In this document: one piece after another, positions 16,235-26,509 of the stretch
Numbering within the stretch: the stretch's first letter is position 1
Layout: the number at the start of each line of letters is the position of its first letter
Assembly (NCBI RefSeq): GCF_040779325.2
Contig: NZ_JBFONT020000002.1
Span: 868,001-932,000, forward strand
DNA from: Aestuariibius violaceus
Lineage (GTDB): Bacteria; Pseudomonadota; Alphaproteobacteria; Rhodobacterales; Rhodobacteraceae
DNA: 64,000 nucleotides
Direction of reading: 5' to 3'
Program-made: the position numbers and the translations under genes
The notes under the pieces: model-generated
Seen by the model: only the letters and a program-made list of their open reading frames with translations
Database searches by the model: none
Told to the model about the DNA's origin: nothing

Positions 16235-17746
16235 TCAAAAACGAAACCGCCCCAGGAATTGGAGCCGCGACGCATCGGTCTGCTCGCCGGATTGTGTTTC
16301 GCGCGCTCCGATGACTATTTCCGCGCCCAGATCGACCATGGCAACCGGCGACCAGACAAGATTTACGGTACCGATCTGCAACATTCGTGGATCGTCATCA
16401 TCAAGGCTCTGCGTTCGGCCAACCACAATGAGCCCGTAGGTCGCCGTGCTTCGCAGCGTGTCGGACCACCAATGCTGATAGCCGGCATGTGCCGTCCATG
16501 TTGGGACGGTCTGCAGCGTTCCGTCGGCACTCACGGTTCCGTCAAGACCGTCGAATGCCAGTTCGAGATGATAGCGCCCAATGCTCTCACCGCCGCCAAC
16601 TCCGAACACCAGATTGTCTTGGTCTTCAAGGAAGGGCAGGTCGATACGCCCGGTCATATTCAGGCCCCATCCAATCTCGCTGTCGGAACGGGTCTCACCA
16701 TTGATCTCTGTACGCGCTCGCAGCGCGCGTACCAAACCCACCAGGCGTATTCGGCCCCAGTCGCGTTCCAGGGTCACCCCGGCAAGCAGATCGGGCCAGT
16801 TGTCGAGGCTCTCGCTGGACTGGGGCCCCGAAAACCGGCTCGCGGGATTTTCCATGGCTATTGCATAGGATAGGCCTGCCGACAGATCGCCGACGTACCG
16901 CACGCCCACTTGCCTCACCAGAGGCTTGCCCGATGGCGATGTGGGATTGAGCGTTTCGGGAAACGATTCAACATCCGAGAACAGCGACCAATATTGGCCC
17001 GCATAGAGATTGCCGAGCTGGCCATAGGCGTGAAGAAGCCGCAGTCCATCGCTATTGGTGGTCAGAGAATTTCCCTCCGCACCGTTGAAATCCGCTTCGA
17101 TGAAGGTCCTGAACAAGCCGAGTTCGGTGTCGCCGCGAACATCCACATTGAAACGGCTGCCATCGGCAAGAAATGCCGTACGCGAAACATCGGTATCGGA
17201 CAGCGGGATCAAGCTCGGCAGGAACAGGCCATCGGCGGCTTGATCTCCGAAAGACCGGTTGAGGTTCACCTGCGCAAACCCACCGATCTTGAGCGCGAGG
17301 ATGCTACCTGGGATGCGGATCGAATTGTCGAAGCTGCCCGGCCTCACAATCGTATCATCCGGAAATCGGCCTATTTCGCTATTGCTGCGGCCAGGATTGT
17401 CGAGCGGTTGCGTATCTGCACCGTTGCCACTCGCAGGAGTTCGCGCTGGGGGCGCTTCGGCTTCGTTAGGGTACTCCGCGAATGTCGAAATCGGCACCTC
17501 ATCGTCTAACGCCCGTTCGTCCAGCCGCCGCTCCAGGTGGTCGATTCGTTCGCCTTGCCGACGGATCAACTCTTCTTGCTGCTCGATGATCGCGATGAGA
17601 TCGGACAGCGTGGGCTCTGATTGTGCCGCTGCTGGCGGGGCGGGTAAGCAGACGCAAAACAGCGCCATCGCAAGGGTGGACACGAGTGGCGATCCCAGTT
17701 TCGCCCTATCCGAAAGATCACGCGGCAAGTTCGATGAGACGCTCAC
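16235..17746 (-). CDS. DcaP-like outer-membrane porin
   Basis: A 503-residue outer-membrane protein: signal peptide ending PAAAQ near residue 42, a coiled coil (LSDLIAIIEQQEELIRRQGERI, cut here to its first heptads; residues ~46-78), a linker, then beta-barrel strands through to a terminal phenylalanine (FLGRFRF) that fits barrel insertion. This layout matches the DcaP trimeric porin family, which imports dicarboxylates and aromatic acids. It overlaps the propeller/YciI gene stop by ATGA, so transport and enzymes are expressed together. Confidence 0.85.
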   Translation of the reverse strand: MSVSSNLPRDLSDRAKLGSPLVSTLAMALFCVCLPAPPAAAQSEPTLSDLIAIIEQQEELIRRQGERIDHLERRLDERALDDEVPISTFAEYPNEAEAPPARTPASGNGADTQPLDNPGRSNSEIGRFPDDTIVRPGSFDNSIRIPGSILALKIGGFAQVNLNRSFGDQAADGLFLPSLIPLSDTDVSRTAFLADGSRFNVDVRGDTELGLFRTFIEADFNGAEGNSLTTNSDGLRLLHAYGQLGNLYAGQYWSLFSDVESFPETLNPTSPSGKPLVRQVGVRYVGDLSAGLSYAIAMENPASRFSGPQSSESLDNWPDLLAGVTLERDWGRIRLVGLVRALRARTEINGETRSDSEIGWGLNMTGRIDLPFLEDQDNLVFGVGGGESIGRYHLELAFDGLDGTVSADGTLQTVPTWTAHAGYQHWWSDTLRSTATYGLIVVGRTQSLDDDDPRMLQIGTVNLVWSPVAMVDLGAEIVIGARETQSGEQTDASRLQFLGRFRF

Positions 17747-19110
17747 CTGCCGCGCGAGAGCTCATCCGGCCAGGCGATCGAGCCAGGCATCGCATCGAAG
17801 GGCACTGCGTCGCAGCTGCTGTAAACCCCCTCTATTAAGTAGGGTGAACTTTCCATTATCCCCTCAGCGCGCGCTTCGTCTAAACCGTGCATAAAATAGA
17901 GCCGAGCCGTCAGCTCCGCTTCCCGCCCATCTCCGTAGACCTCTCCGGCGAAAGCGATCCGCGCGATGTTGAGCTTGAGGAAGCGGTCGTAGTCAGGCGC
18001 GACGGCCCGTCGCCTTTCATCCGATCCGGGCACGGTCATGCAACGCACCATCGTCATCCGGGCAGCCGGTTCCATATTCGGATAGTCGATATGCGAGAAG
18101 CTCGCTTCAAGCGACAGGCCCGGCTCGTCCGTACCAATGGCAACGACATTTGCTGGTGCAGGATTTTCTGGATCGAGGTAAAATCCGCCATCCCCAACGA
18201 CATAAAGCGTGTTTCGGTCCTCGGCCCGGCGCCCGAACGCCGCTGCCGTCGATCCCGCAACGCCTTGCTCGGTCTTGGCGACAGTCGTGACCGATCCATC
18301 CTGCTCGATCCGGACCACGCTGTCGAATATATGCGTGGTGCCGTAGATGGTCCCGTCGGCGGCAATTGCGAGATCGTCGAACGAGATATCCTGCAAAATG
18401 ACCTCTGGACTCCCTGCACGATAGTCCAGCCCGATAGCAGGAATGCGCAAGAGGGTCGTACGGCTTGAATTGGTGGCGTACACGGCGCCGTCGAAGACCT
18501 TTAGCCCATTCACGCCCGGCAGCAGAGGGCTGCGATCCGGGTGAACTCCGAGACTTTCATCGGACGACCAGATCCGCGACTCTTCTGACTCTATATCGAC
18601 ATGAATTATTAGTCCGCCTCCAGAATCAGCGACGAGCAGCTGACCCGGAGCGACAAAAGCGACGCCGTTCAGAAACTGTGCGCCTTCGATGAGGATGGTC
18701 CGGTCAAGCGCGCCATCGTCCTTGAATGTGAAAATCGCCGCATTGCCATCGGCGGTGCTGCCGGACAACACAATCTGGCCATCAATATCGACGGCCAGAC
18801 CGACCGGTTGGATATCGGATTGATGGAACGGCGCGCGCGCTCCGCTCGGATCCACTCGCCAGATGGTTCGGCTTTGAATCTCTGTGATGAGCAGATCCCC
18901 GCTCGAAAGCACAATTACGCTTTCGAGAAAATTACCCTCCTCAAAGCTGGCAATGATGTTGGATGATAAGGGCTCAAACGCGCCGACTTGGTGCGGCACT
19001 GCCGAAAGATCGATCCGCGGCTGTGCCGTAGCGGGGGCAGCAAAAGCGACAGCAGCGGCAATGAAGGCAGCGGCGCCATTCCATATCTTGAACCGAACCA
19101 TTGTGAACAT
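17743..19110 (-). CDS. Secreted SMP-30 propeller fused to YciI-like domain
   Basis: A 455-residue exported protein: signal peptide (MFTMVRFKIWNGAAAF..., cleaved after ATAQ), a six-bladed propeller (residues ~35-335) of the SMP-30/gluconolactonase kind, and a C-terminal ~100-residue tail with LYFMHGLDEARAEGIMESSP and YLIEGVYSS, which fits a YciI/muconolactone-isomerase-like ferredoxin fold. I choose the second of two adjacent ATGs because AGAGG lies six bases before it; further upstream readings lack a signal peptide. It stands first in the operon, 203 bases downstream of the AraC stop. Confidence 0.78.
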   Translation of the reverse strand: MFTMVRFKIWNGAAAFIAAAVAFAAPATAQPRIDLSAVPHQVGAFEPLSSNIIASFEEGNFLESVIVLSSGDLLITEIQSRTIWRVDPSGARAPFHQSDIQPVGLAVDIDGQIVLSGSTADGNAAIFTFKDDGALDRTILIEGAQFLNGVAFVAPGQLLVADSGGGLIIHVDIESEESRIWSSDESLGVHPDRSPLLPGVNGLKVFDGAVYATNSSRTTLLRIPAIGLDYRAGSPEVILQDISFDDLAIAADGTIYGTTHIFDSVVRIEQDGSVTTVAKTEQGVAGSTAAAFGRRAEDRNTLYVVGDGGFYLDPENPAPANVVAIGTDEPGLSLEASFSHIDYPNMEPAARMTMVRCMTVPGSDERRRAVAPDYDRFLKLNIARIAFAGEVYGDGREAELTARLYFMHGLDEARAEGIMESSPYLIEGVYSSCDAVPFDAMPGSIAWPDELSRGR

Positions 19111-19313
19111 CATGCACCTCTTATCGTTGGTGCTTTCGCGCCGGACGCGGGCGGCGATGGTAAAACTGTGTCGAGTGACCGCGACGCGAGGAAAAAGCAC
19201 TTCCGACCAACATGAACTTGGCCGATGCATTTGATGATAACCTAACAGAGACGTCCTGTTTGCTATGATTGAAACGTACCGTTGCACAATTAGGACGAGA
19301 TCGCGCTTAAACC

Positions 19314-20084
19314 TTAGGTGCAATGGAACCCATTGCGTGCCGCTGCTGGGGTACCCCCGAAAGCCTCCTTAAAGCACCGTGTCAGGTGGCCTTGGTTGGC
19401 GAAGCCACAGCGATAGGCGATTTCGGCGATCGAAACGCTTGTCGTCAGCAACATCTCCTTCGCTCTCTCGCACCGACGGCGCGTGACATAGGCCCAAACC
19501 GGAACGCCCATTGCTGTCTTGAAAGTCCGGGAGAAATGGCCGGGCGAAAGACAGGCAACGCCGGCAAGCTCTGCAATCGTCAGCGCGTCGCCGTAATGAG
19601 TCTCGATGTAATCGACACTGCGCGCTATGCGGTGATCAAGGCGATCCAAGAGGTCCAATCGCTCCTGCTGGGCGCGCACGCGCGACGCAACGAGAAGCTC
19701 GATTACGCTCAACATCGGGTCAATAATCTCGCTCGCGGTATAGGATGAGCCCCAAGCCCTGCGCAGAAGCTGTCCGATCAGCCGGTCACCTACGCGTTGC
19801 GGAATCGGCGGTGCGGGAAGATTATCCATCCGCGCGCTCAAGACACGGCCTCTCACGCAAGCGCTGGTGCCGTCCCCCACAGGCAAGAGAACGAGTTCAC
19901 CAACGCTCAGCCTGCCGCGCAGATCTGTCAGACTGAACTCTTTCGCTTGGCAGTCGAGCACCAAGACGATTTCGCACTGCTCACGCTCAGGCCATACTTC
20001 TCCACGCCGGAAGGTGATAAGGCGCAGGCGCTGATCAGCTGTCGTGTTTGCTGAATCCTGGAGATTGAATTCGGACTGCTTCAT
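19314..20084 (-). CDS. AraC-family transcriptional regulator
   Basis: A 256-residue AraC/XylS regulator. The C-terminal two-helix-turn-helix domain (residues ~155-256) is complete: YGDALTIAELAGVACLSPGHFSRTFK and SIAEIAYRCGFANQGHLTRCFKEAFG. The N-terminal sensing domain is unassigned. It is read in the same direction as the cargo operon and directly upstream of it, so it is the likely local activator. Confidence 0.92.
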   Translation of the reverse strand: MKQSEFNLQDSANTTADQRLRLITFRRGEVWPEREQCEIVLVLDCQAKEFSLTDLRGRLSVGELVLLPVGDGTSACVRGRVLSARMDNLPAPPIPQRVGDRLIGQLLRRAWGSSYTASEIIDPMLSVIELLVASRVRAQQERLDLLDRLDHRIARSVDYIETHYGDALTIAELAGVACLSPGHFSRTFKTAMGVPVWAYVTRRRCERAKEMLLTTSVSIAEIAYRCGFANQGHLTRCFKEAFGGTPAAARNGFHCT

Positions 20085-20179
20085 GCAGATCAGAAAGCAA
20101 ATTCGCCTAAGCCTGTATTCCGTGCAGATGTTGATTCCAGAATTGGAAATCTAGAACGTTCGACAATTCTGAAAAAATT

Positions 20180-20641
20180 TCAGTTTAGCCTTGGATACGC
20201 AGCGCCATGCTCATCCCGTGCGGCCAGTTCTTCGTGGATCAAGAGCCGGACTAGCGCCAAAGACGTCTCTGCGACTTCATCGGAACTGCGCCAGGCACGT
20301 GAGCAGAGTAAACCGATCAGTACCTCGGATAGAGGCCCGACGTACTCCGTGACCACAAGCCCCGGAAGCACCACGCGAAGTGCCCTCAAATGGCCCGTGA
20401 TTGATAACGTTTCTCCCGGTGGCAGGAGAATGGCAGCGCCTGACCGGTCTCGGCCGTTCGTTCCTGACCACAGGGCGCGGCCGCGCCCAGCGTTACGCAA
20501 GAAAATCTCGAAATCGTCACCGGCCACAACAGTCTCGCCCTTGCTCAGCATGACATAGCAGATGCTGCCAGTGCTCAGGTCGCGCCGGATCCCGTCGCTG
20601 GAACTGACCACAGGTGGCGGTTTGGAGGATCCGAAGGTCAT
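20180..20641 (-). CDS. AraC-like sensor domain lacking DNA-binding part
   Basis: A 153-residue reading from ATG 20641 (no strong ribosome site; a longer reading to 20806 overlaps the divergent AraC gene). It resembles the N-terminal sensor half of the AraC protein at 19314-20084, sharing the region VLIGLLCSRAWRSSDEVAETS against RLIGQLLRRAWGSSYTASEI, but it ends just where the helix-turn-helix domain should begin. Either a truncated pseudogene or a stand-alone sensor that could interfere with its neighbour. No hydrophobic segments. Confidence 0.5.
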   Translation of the reverse strand: MTFGSSKPPPVVSSSDGIRRDLSTGSICYVMLSKGETVVAGDDFEIFLRNAGRGRALWSGTNGRDRSGAAILLPPGETLSITGHLRALRVVLPGLVVTEYVGPLSEVLIGLLCSRAWRSSDEVAETSLALVRLLIHEELAARDEHGAAYPRLN

Positions 20642-20792
20642 TCTAGAAAGGTCGCACCAATTAGCGCGCAGGTATTCCACATTCGTCGGCCGACGAAGTC
20701 TGAATTCTCGACGATTACAGAATACTGGATAGCTTTGTGCTATATAGTGTTTTGAAGTTCTGGCCAATTGCACGCGAAAGGAGGCGGAAAAA

Positions 20793-21695
20793 ATGACGCA
20801 GTGCACCGCATCCTCGTTGGCGGAATTCTACTCTGATCCGTCCAGTCCCTACGCGGCGTTCCCTCAGGAACATCGTGATGGCGGGTCCATGCCTGTAACG
20901 TTGCTTCGCGCCGAGCAGCAGCCATTTGAAGGCACGGACCCAGCTGTACCGGAGCTGGGCCTGATCCTGGCGACGCGCGCTGACATGCCATTTCGTTGGA
21001 ACGTCGGTGATGGCCTTACCGACGAAAAAACCTCTCGAAGTGGTGATCTCAGCGTTGTTCCGGCGCAGACGGCTATCGACTTCTACTGCTACGGTGAGCA
21101 TGAACTCATAGATATTCGTCTTCCCGCAGGTGAGATTGAAGCGCTGGTTGAGGATTATGGTGCCGGTAGACTATCGGACTTGAATTCTCTGACCGGAGCC
21201 ACACTTTTCCGAGACGAAACGCTGCGCCGCACCGTCATGCAAATGTGGGCGGAGAGCGCGCGGACAGGCGGCACCAGCGACCTTCTAATGGACGGGCTGA
21301 CCCAAGTCCTGATCGCGCGGCTGTTCGACAAGGCGGGTGCGTTGCGCCGTCCTCAGCCGATCCTTCCGCTCAGCCCTGCCGAGATCACACGCATCGACAC
21401 GCTGGTCGAGCACCGGCTTGCCGAACGGCTCACTGTCGCAGACCTCGCCCGTGCACTCGACATGCCCCGCTGGATCTTCGCCGACGCCTTCAAGGCCACC
21501 ACCGGCGACACGCCGCACGCCTATGTCACCGGCAAACGTCTGGACAAAGCCTGCGAACTCCTGCGCCTTGGCGACATGCCACTCGCTGAAATCGCCTACG
21601 CCACCGGCTTCGCCTCCCAGAGTCACATGACAGATACGTTTCGCAGGATACTAGGAACGACACCGGGAAAGTGGCGACGCGAGGTGCGGCAATGA
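20793..21695 (+). CDS. AraC-family regulator, tandem copy 1
   Basis: A 300-residue AraC/XylS regulator. N-terminal sensor (residues 1-190) followed by a complete double helix-turn-helix (LTVADLARALDMPRWIFADAFK and MPLAEIAYATGFASQSHMTDTF). GGAGG lies about eight bases before the ATG. The stop overlaps the start of the second copy. The divergent start of the truncated AraC gene leaves about 150 bases of shared promoter region. Confidence 0.92.
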   Translation: MTQCTASSLAEFYSDPSSPYAAFPQEHRDGGSMPVTLLRAEQQPFEGTDPAVPELGLILATRADMPFRWNVGDGLTDEKTSRSGDLSVVPAQTAIDFYCYGEHELIDIRLPAGEIEALVEDYGAGRLSDLNSLTGATLFRDETLRRTVMQMWAESARTGGTSDLLMDGLTQVLIARLFDKAGALRRPQPILPLSPAEITRIDTLVEHRLAERLTVADLARALDMPRWIFADAFKATTGDTPHAYVTGKRLDKACELLRLGDMPLAEIAYATGFASQSHMTDTFRRILGTTPGKWRREVRQ

Positions 21696-22599
21696 GTGGG
21701 GCAGTGCAGCAAACCGCGTCCTCGCTGGCAGAGTTCTACACCGACCCAGCCTCGACCTATGCTGCGTGCCCGCAGGAGCATCGCTCCGGCGGGTCGATGC
21801 CGGTGAAGATGATCCGTGTGGAACAGAGCGAGTTCAGCCATACGCAAGCTCCCCGAACCGATGTGGTGGTGGGCGTCGTGCTGCGATCTGAGACGACGCT
21901 GAGGTGGGACATGGGAGACGGCTGGACTACCGAGCGAGAATTGCGCGTGGGCGACCTTCATCTGCTACCCGCCGACACTGAGGCTAGCTATGAGTGTCGT
22001 GCGCTGCATGTTCCGTTGTTCATAGGTTTTCCGGCCGCCAGCACAGCCGCGATTCTTGATGATCACCGCGTCAGCGATCTCTCGTCATTCGACGCGCTTA
22101 CCAGCGCCGTCATATTCCGCGACGAAACCATCCGCCGCACCGCCATGCAAATGTGGGCGGAGAGCGCGCGCACCGGTGGCACCAGCGACCTTCTAATGGA
22201 CGGGCTTACGCAGGTGCTGATCGCCCGGCTCCTTGACAAGGCTGGCACCCTACGCCGTCCTCAGCCGATCCTTCCGCTCAGTCCAGCCGAGATCACACGC
22301 ATCGACACGCTGGTCGAGCACCGGCTTGCCGAACGGCTCACTGTCGAAGACCTCGCCCGTGCACTCGACATGCCCCGCTGGATCTTCGCCGACGCCTTCA
22401 AGGTTACCACCGGCGATACGCCACACGCCTATGTCACCGGCAAACGTCTGGACAAAGCCTGCGAACTCCTGCGCCTTGGCGACATGCCACTCGCTGAAAT
22501 CGCCTACGCCACCGGCTTCGCCTCCCAGAGTCACATGACAGATACGTTTCGCAGGATACTAGGAACGACACCGGGAAAGTGGCGACGCGAGGTGCGGCA
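21211..22599 (+). repeat. Tandem direct repeat of AraC 3' halves (offset 908)
   Basis: Bases 21211-21691 recur at 22119-22599. Similarity rises toward the 3' end: the last 176 bases (21516-21691 and 22424-22599) are identical, whereas the 5' halves of the two genes differ widely. This gradient suggests a duplication followed by gene conversion of the DNA-binding part. Confidence 0.9.
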
Positions 22600-22603
22600 G
22601 TAG
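21692..22603 (+). CDS. AraC-family regulator, tandem copy 2
   Basis: A 303-residue paralogue of the preceding gene, started at the ATG that overlaps its stop (ATGA). The sensor halves are only moderately similar (both begin TASSLAEFY(S/T)DP and share PQEHR.GGSMPV), while the DNA-binding halves are almost identical. Both proteins should therefore recognise the same DNA site in response to different signals. Confidence 0.92.
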   Translation: MSGAVQQTASSLAEFYTDPASTYAACPQEHRSGGSMPVKMIRVEQSEFSHTQAPRTDVVVGVVLRSETTLRWDMGDGWTTERELRVGDLHLLPADTEASYECRALHVPLFIGFPAASTAAILDDHRVSDLSSFDALTSAVIFRDETIRRTAMQMWAESARTGGTSDLLMDGLTQVLIARLLDKAGTLRRPQPILPLSPAEITRIDTLVEHRLAERLTVEDLARALDMPRWIFADAFKVTTGDTPHAYVTGKRLDKACELLRLGDMPLAEIAYATGFASQSHMTDTFRRILGTTPGKWRREVRQ

Positions 22604-22619
22604 AGCCTCCGGCTGCCGT

Positions 22620-22737
22620 CCGGCGCCATCGCTATCCGCCGTATTGTGCGAGCGAACTGGTCGTAGGCCGCTGCCAGCCGAGCGTAGCGCGACTGCTTAG
22701 GAATAGTTCGCATCTCATCGCGGGTTGGCATTCGCAC
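22620..22737 (-). pseudogene. Possible IS5-type transposase remnant
   Basis: Minus-strand codons read YARLAAAYDQFARTIRRIAMA, close in pattern to the C-terminal R-x-A-T-R-Y-D-K-x-A helix of IS5-family transposases. No ends or other parts of an element are seen. The rest of the 22604-22970 gap shows no gene; a 125-codon plus-strand reading across it has no recognisable features. Confidence 0.3.
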
Positions 22738-22900
22738 CGTCGGTGGTCATTTCGCATCAAGGAGTACTCACTGGCACGGCAGCGAACCATTTCTCACGTG
22801 GTGGGGCGCGTGAGATTCGAATTTACCGCAAAACCGACTGACTTAGTTGGCGATATCGCTCCAGCACGCCATAATTGCCTGATTGTCTACGCAAAATCGC

Positions 22901-22922
22901 CGCGTAAGCACCACGTAAGCAG
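22901..22922 (+). repeat. Left arm of inverted repeat flanking tRNA-Arg
   Basis: Twenty-two bases that match the reverse complement of 23062-23083 at 19 positions. Each arm holds two direct copies of GTAAGCA spaced 11 bases apart. Paired short repeats on both sides of a tRNA core look like arm-type integrase or excisionase sites. Confidence 0.6.
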
Positions 22923-22970
22923 CAAAGCTCCGAGGCGCCGCTTTCTAAGATATTGATTTATTGAGAGAAA

Positions 22971-23047
22971 TGGCGCACCCGACAGGATTCGAACCTGTGA
23001 CCTTCGGCTTCGGAGGCCGACACTCTATCCAGCTGAGCTACGGGTGC
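22971..23047 (-). tRNA. tRNA-Arg (anticodon CCG)
   Basis: A 77-base tRNA with encoded CCA. Acceptor stem GCACCCG/CGGGTGC, D-arm GCTC-AGCTGGATA-GAG, anticodon loop CTCCGAA with CCG at 34-36, T-arm with GGTTCGAATCC. The 3' end points at the mobile element, the usual arrangement for an integration site. Confidence 0.97.
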
Positions 23048-23061
23048 TCTATTTCTTCCTA

Positions 23062-23083
23062 CTGCTTACGCAGTGCTTACTCG
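23062..23083 (-). repeat. Right arm of inverted repeat flanking tRNA-Arg
   Basis: Reverse-complement partner (19 of 22) of 22901-22922, lying just upstream of the tRNA promoter side. Its presence on the side away from the element implies that bases 23048-23177 are also element-derived. Confidence 0.6.
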
Positions 23084-23177
23084 AAACACTGACTCGTTTG
23101 AATAGCGGTTCCGACATCCGCTCAAGCCATTGTTTCGCAAACTTATTCTTCCAGTTCCCTTAGCAACCGCCAGACTT

Positions 23178-23226
<49 letters not shown>

Positions 23227-23332
23227 CTGACGCTCTGATTAGCGGCGCTCCCCTGGCTTCGCAAGCCCGGTTCTTGCTCGCTACCCGAGGTCGCCCCGGC
23301 ATGTACCCAAACTCAGAGGCCGGGCTGCCTCC

Positions 23333-23740
23333 CTACTGCGGGTTCGGAGCCCCGGTCGGATCGCGGCCGGGATCGCGAGGATCCTGCGGATCCGGACGGC
23401 GCTCGGGATCATCATCGTCGCGCGGGCGGTCGGGATTACCGCACTCCTCGATCACGCTGCCATCGGCGTTGTACGTCTCCACGCAATCGTCTCCCGGCGG
23501 GGTGCATTGCACCGCCTGGGACCCGTCGGCCAGGATCACCTCCTCGCATTCACCCGCAGGGACACAGCGCGCCTGTTCCGGAACTGCGCCCGGGACGTAA
23601 ATGTATCCCGGTACGCAGCTTCCACCACCGAACTTGTTAAACACAGGCTCGGGCGTGATGCGTGGCTGCGGGTCCTGGCGAGGGGCGCAGCCCGCGAGTG
23701 CAATCATCCCGAGCACGACGAGCGACCGTGAAAATACCAT
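23333..23740 (-). CDS. Small cysteine-containing lipoprotein
   Basis: A 135-residue predicted lipoprotein: signal peptide with lipobox LAGC (cysteine at residue 18), then a domain with seven further cysteines (for example GGSCVPGYIYVPG, ARCVPAGECEE, VQCTPPGDDC) likely paired in the periplasm, and a Pro/Asp/Arg-rich tail of about 30 residues. No function known; the tail looks disordered. Gene stands alone between the tRNA and the LysR gene. Confidence 0.75.
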   Translation of the reverse strand: MVFSRSLVVLGMIALAGCAPRQDPQPRITPEPVFNKFGGGSCVPGYIYVPGAVPEQARCVPAGECEEVILADGSQAVQCTPPGDDCVETYNADGSVIEECGNPDRPRDDDDPERRPDPQDPRDPGRDPTGAPNPQ

Positions 23741-23874
23741 CTCAAATTCCCTTCCTTACAAAGACTTTCGTCAAGAAATCCCGTCCCGGCCCCCACCGGC
23801 CCGGATAGGGTATCTCTACAGGGTATCGACTTGAAAGCAGAATAATTGCAGCTTAATCAGGCAAAAATGCAGGT

Positions 23875-24755
23875 ATGGCGAGTATGAACTGGAGCCATCT
23901 GGAAACCTTCATCGCCATTGCCCGCGCCGGATCGCTGACCGGGGCGGCGCATCTGCTTGGAACCGACCAGACGACGGTGGGGCGCCGGCTCAATACGCTG
24001 GAGGCGGATCTCAGGCAGAAGCTCTTCAAGCGCTCGAAGGCCGGCTTCCTTCTGACCGAAGCCGGGGAGCGGGTCCTGACCGACGCGCAGGCCGTCAACA
24101 CCCGGCTCTCCCGCATGATCGACGATCTGGCCGATCCCGACCGGGGGGCGGAAGGCATCGTCCGGCTTTTCGGGAACACCTGGACGCTCGCTCGCCTCGC
24201 CTCCCGCGGGCTCGACGCGCTGACCGCCCGCCATCCGGGGCTGGAGCTGCGGATGTCCGGCCGCCTGCCCCCTGCCCCGCTGCACGGCGAGACGACGCTG
24301 GCGCTCTGGTTCGATGCGGCCGCCCGGCGTCCCGACATCGCCTATCCCCTAGCCAACGTCCCTTACGCGGCCTATTGCGCGGCGGATCGAACGGTGACCC
24401 ACGACCGATGGGTGATGTTTCGCGACGACGATGCCGACGGCCCGTCCTTCGCGCGGGTGGTCGAGCGGCATATCGGTGTGGACCGGCGGATCGTTCTCAC
24501 CGCCACCGACGCTTCGATCCTTGCCGAGGCGATCCGAGGCGGGGCAGGCATCGGAATGCTTCCCACCGCGGTCGGCGACGCGACCCGGGGGATCGTCCGC
24601 GACGACAGCTGCGCCAACCCGATCGAGCGTGTCCTGCACCTGCATCTCGACCCGGCCATCGCCGATCTCCGTCGGGCGCAGGTTGTGGCGCGCTGGCTGC
24701 TCGACGCGGTCGAACCTGCGCTCGCCGCAACACCAATCAGGGCGGACCTGCCCGC

Positions 24756-24759
<4 letters not shown>
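23875..24759 (+). CDS. LysR-family transcriptional regulator
   Basis: A 294-residue LysR-type regulator with N-terminal helix-turn-helix (FIAIARAGSLTGAAHLLGTDQTTVGRRLNTLE, key residues SLTGAA and TTVGRR at ~22-42) and an effector domain including GIVRLFGNTW and ILAEAIRGGAGIGMLP. It resembles the group that controls single neighbouring genes, but none is divergent here; its 3' end overlaps the sufS stop by four bases on the opposite strand. Start could also be the ATG nine bases downstream. Confidence 0.88.
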
Positions 24760-26002
<1,243 letters not shown>

Positions 26003-26006
<4 letters not shown>

Positions 26007-26506
26007 GCTGGCACCTCCGCGCGTTCCGTTTCAACCAGACCGGACAGCCATATCCACAGGAAACCGCCGAGCCATACAAGCCCCGTCAGATCCACCGCGT
26101 CGAAACGCCCCGGATCGTTCGACAAGAGGCCCGAGGTCAGCCCATAGAGCACCGTCGCGGGCGCCAGCGCCAGAACCGCCCAGAACAGCGACAGGCGTGC
26201 GCCGAACCAGCTCCCCTGCCCGCCCATCGCCATGGCGGCAAGACGCGAGAGGGCCGCGAGCCCATAAAGCGCCAGCGGCCAGACGATCAGCCAGCTCAGG
26301 AATTCATACCCCGCCAGCCGCGCCACATCCCCGTCGCTCAGATGCGCCGTCCGGGCGAGCCGGGGAAGCTGCGAGACGAAGATGATGAAGCAGCCGACCA
26401 TCAGATAGCCGATCGCACGATCCTCCCGCTTGCCCTGCATCAGCAGGTCGCGGACGACAGCGCGCGGCTGCCGCCAGCTTCGGAAGATCTCGTGCGTCAC
26501 CGCCAT
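26003..26506 (-). CDS. Yip1-family membrane protein
   Basis: A 167-residue inner-membrane protein with four hydrophobic segments (roughly residues 32-48, 66-88, 100-122 and 140-160). Rhodobacteraceae suf operons regularly carry such a Yip1-like gene between sufD and sufS; its role in cluster assembly is unknown. Starts three bases after sufD and overlaps sufS. Confidence 0.8.
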
Positions 26507-26509
26507 CCG

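Noticed and set aside
22579..22956. 125-codon reading before the tRNA
   Set aside because: Starts inside the AraC gene out of frame; composition unlike a protein; no integrase motif found in it.
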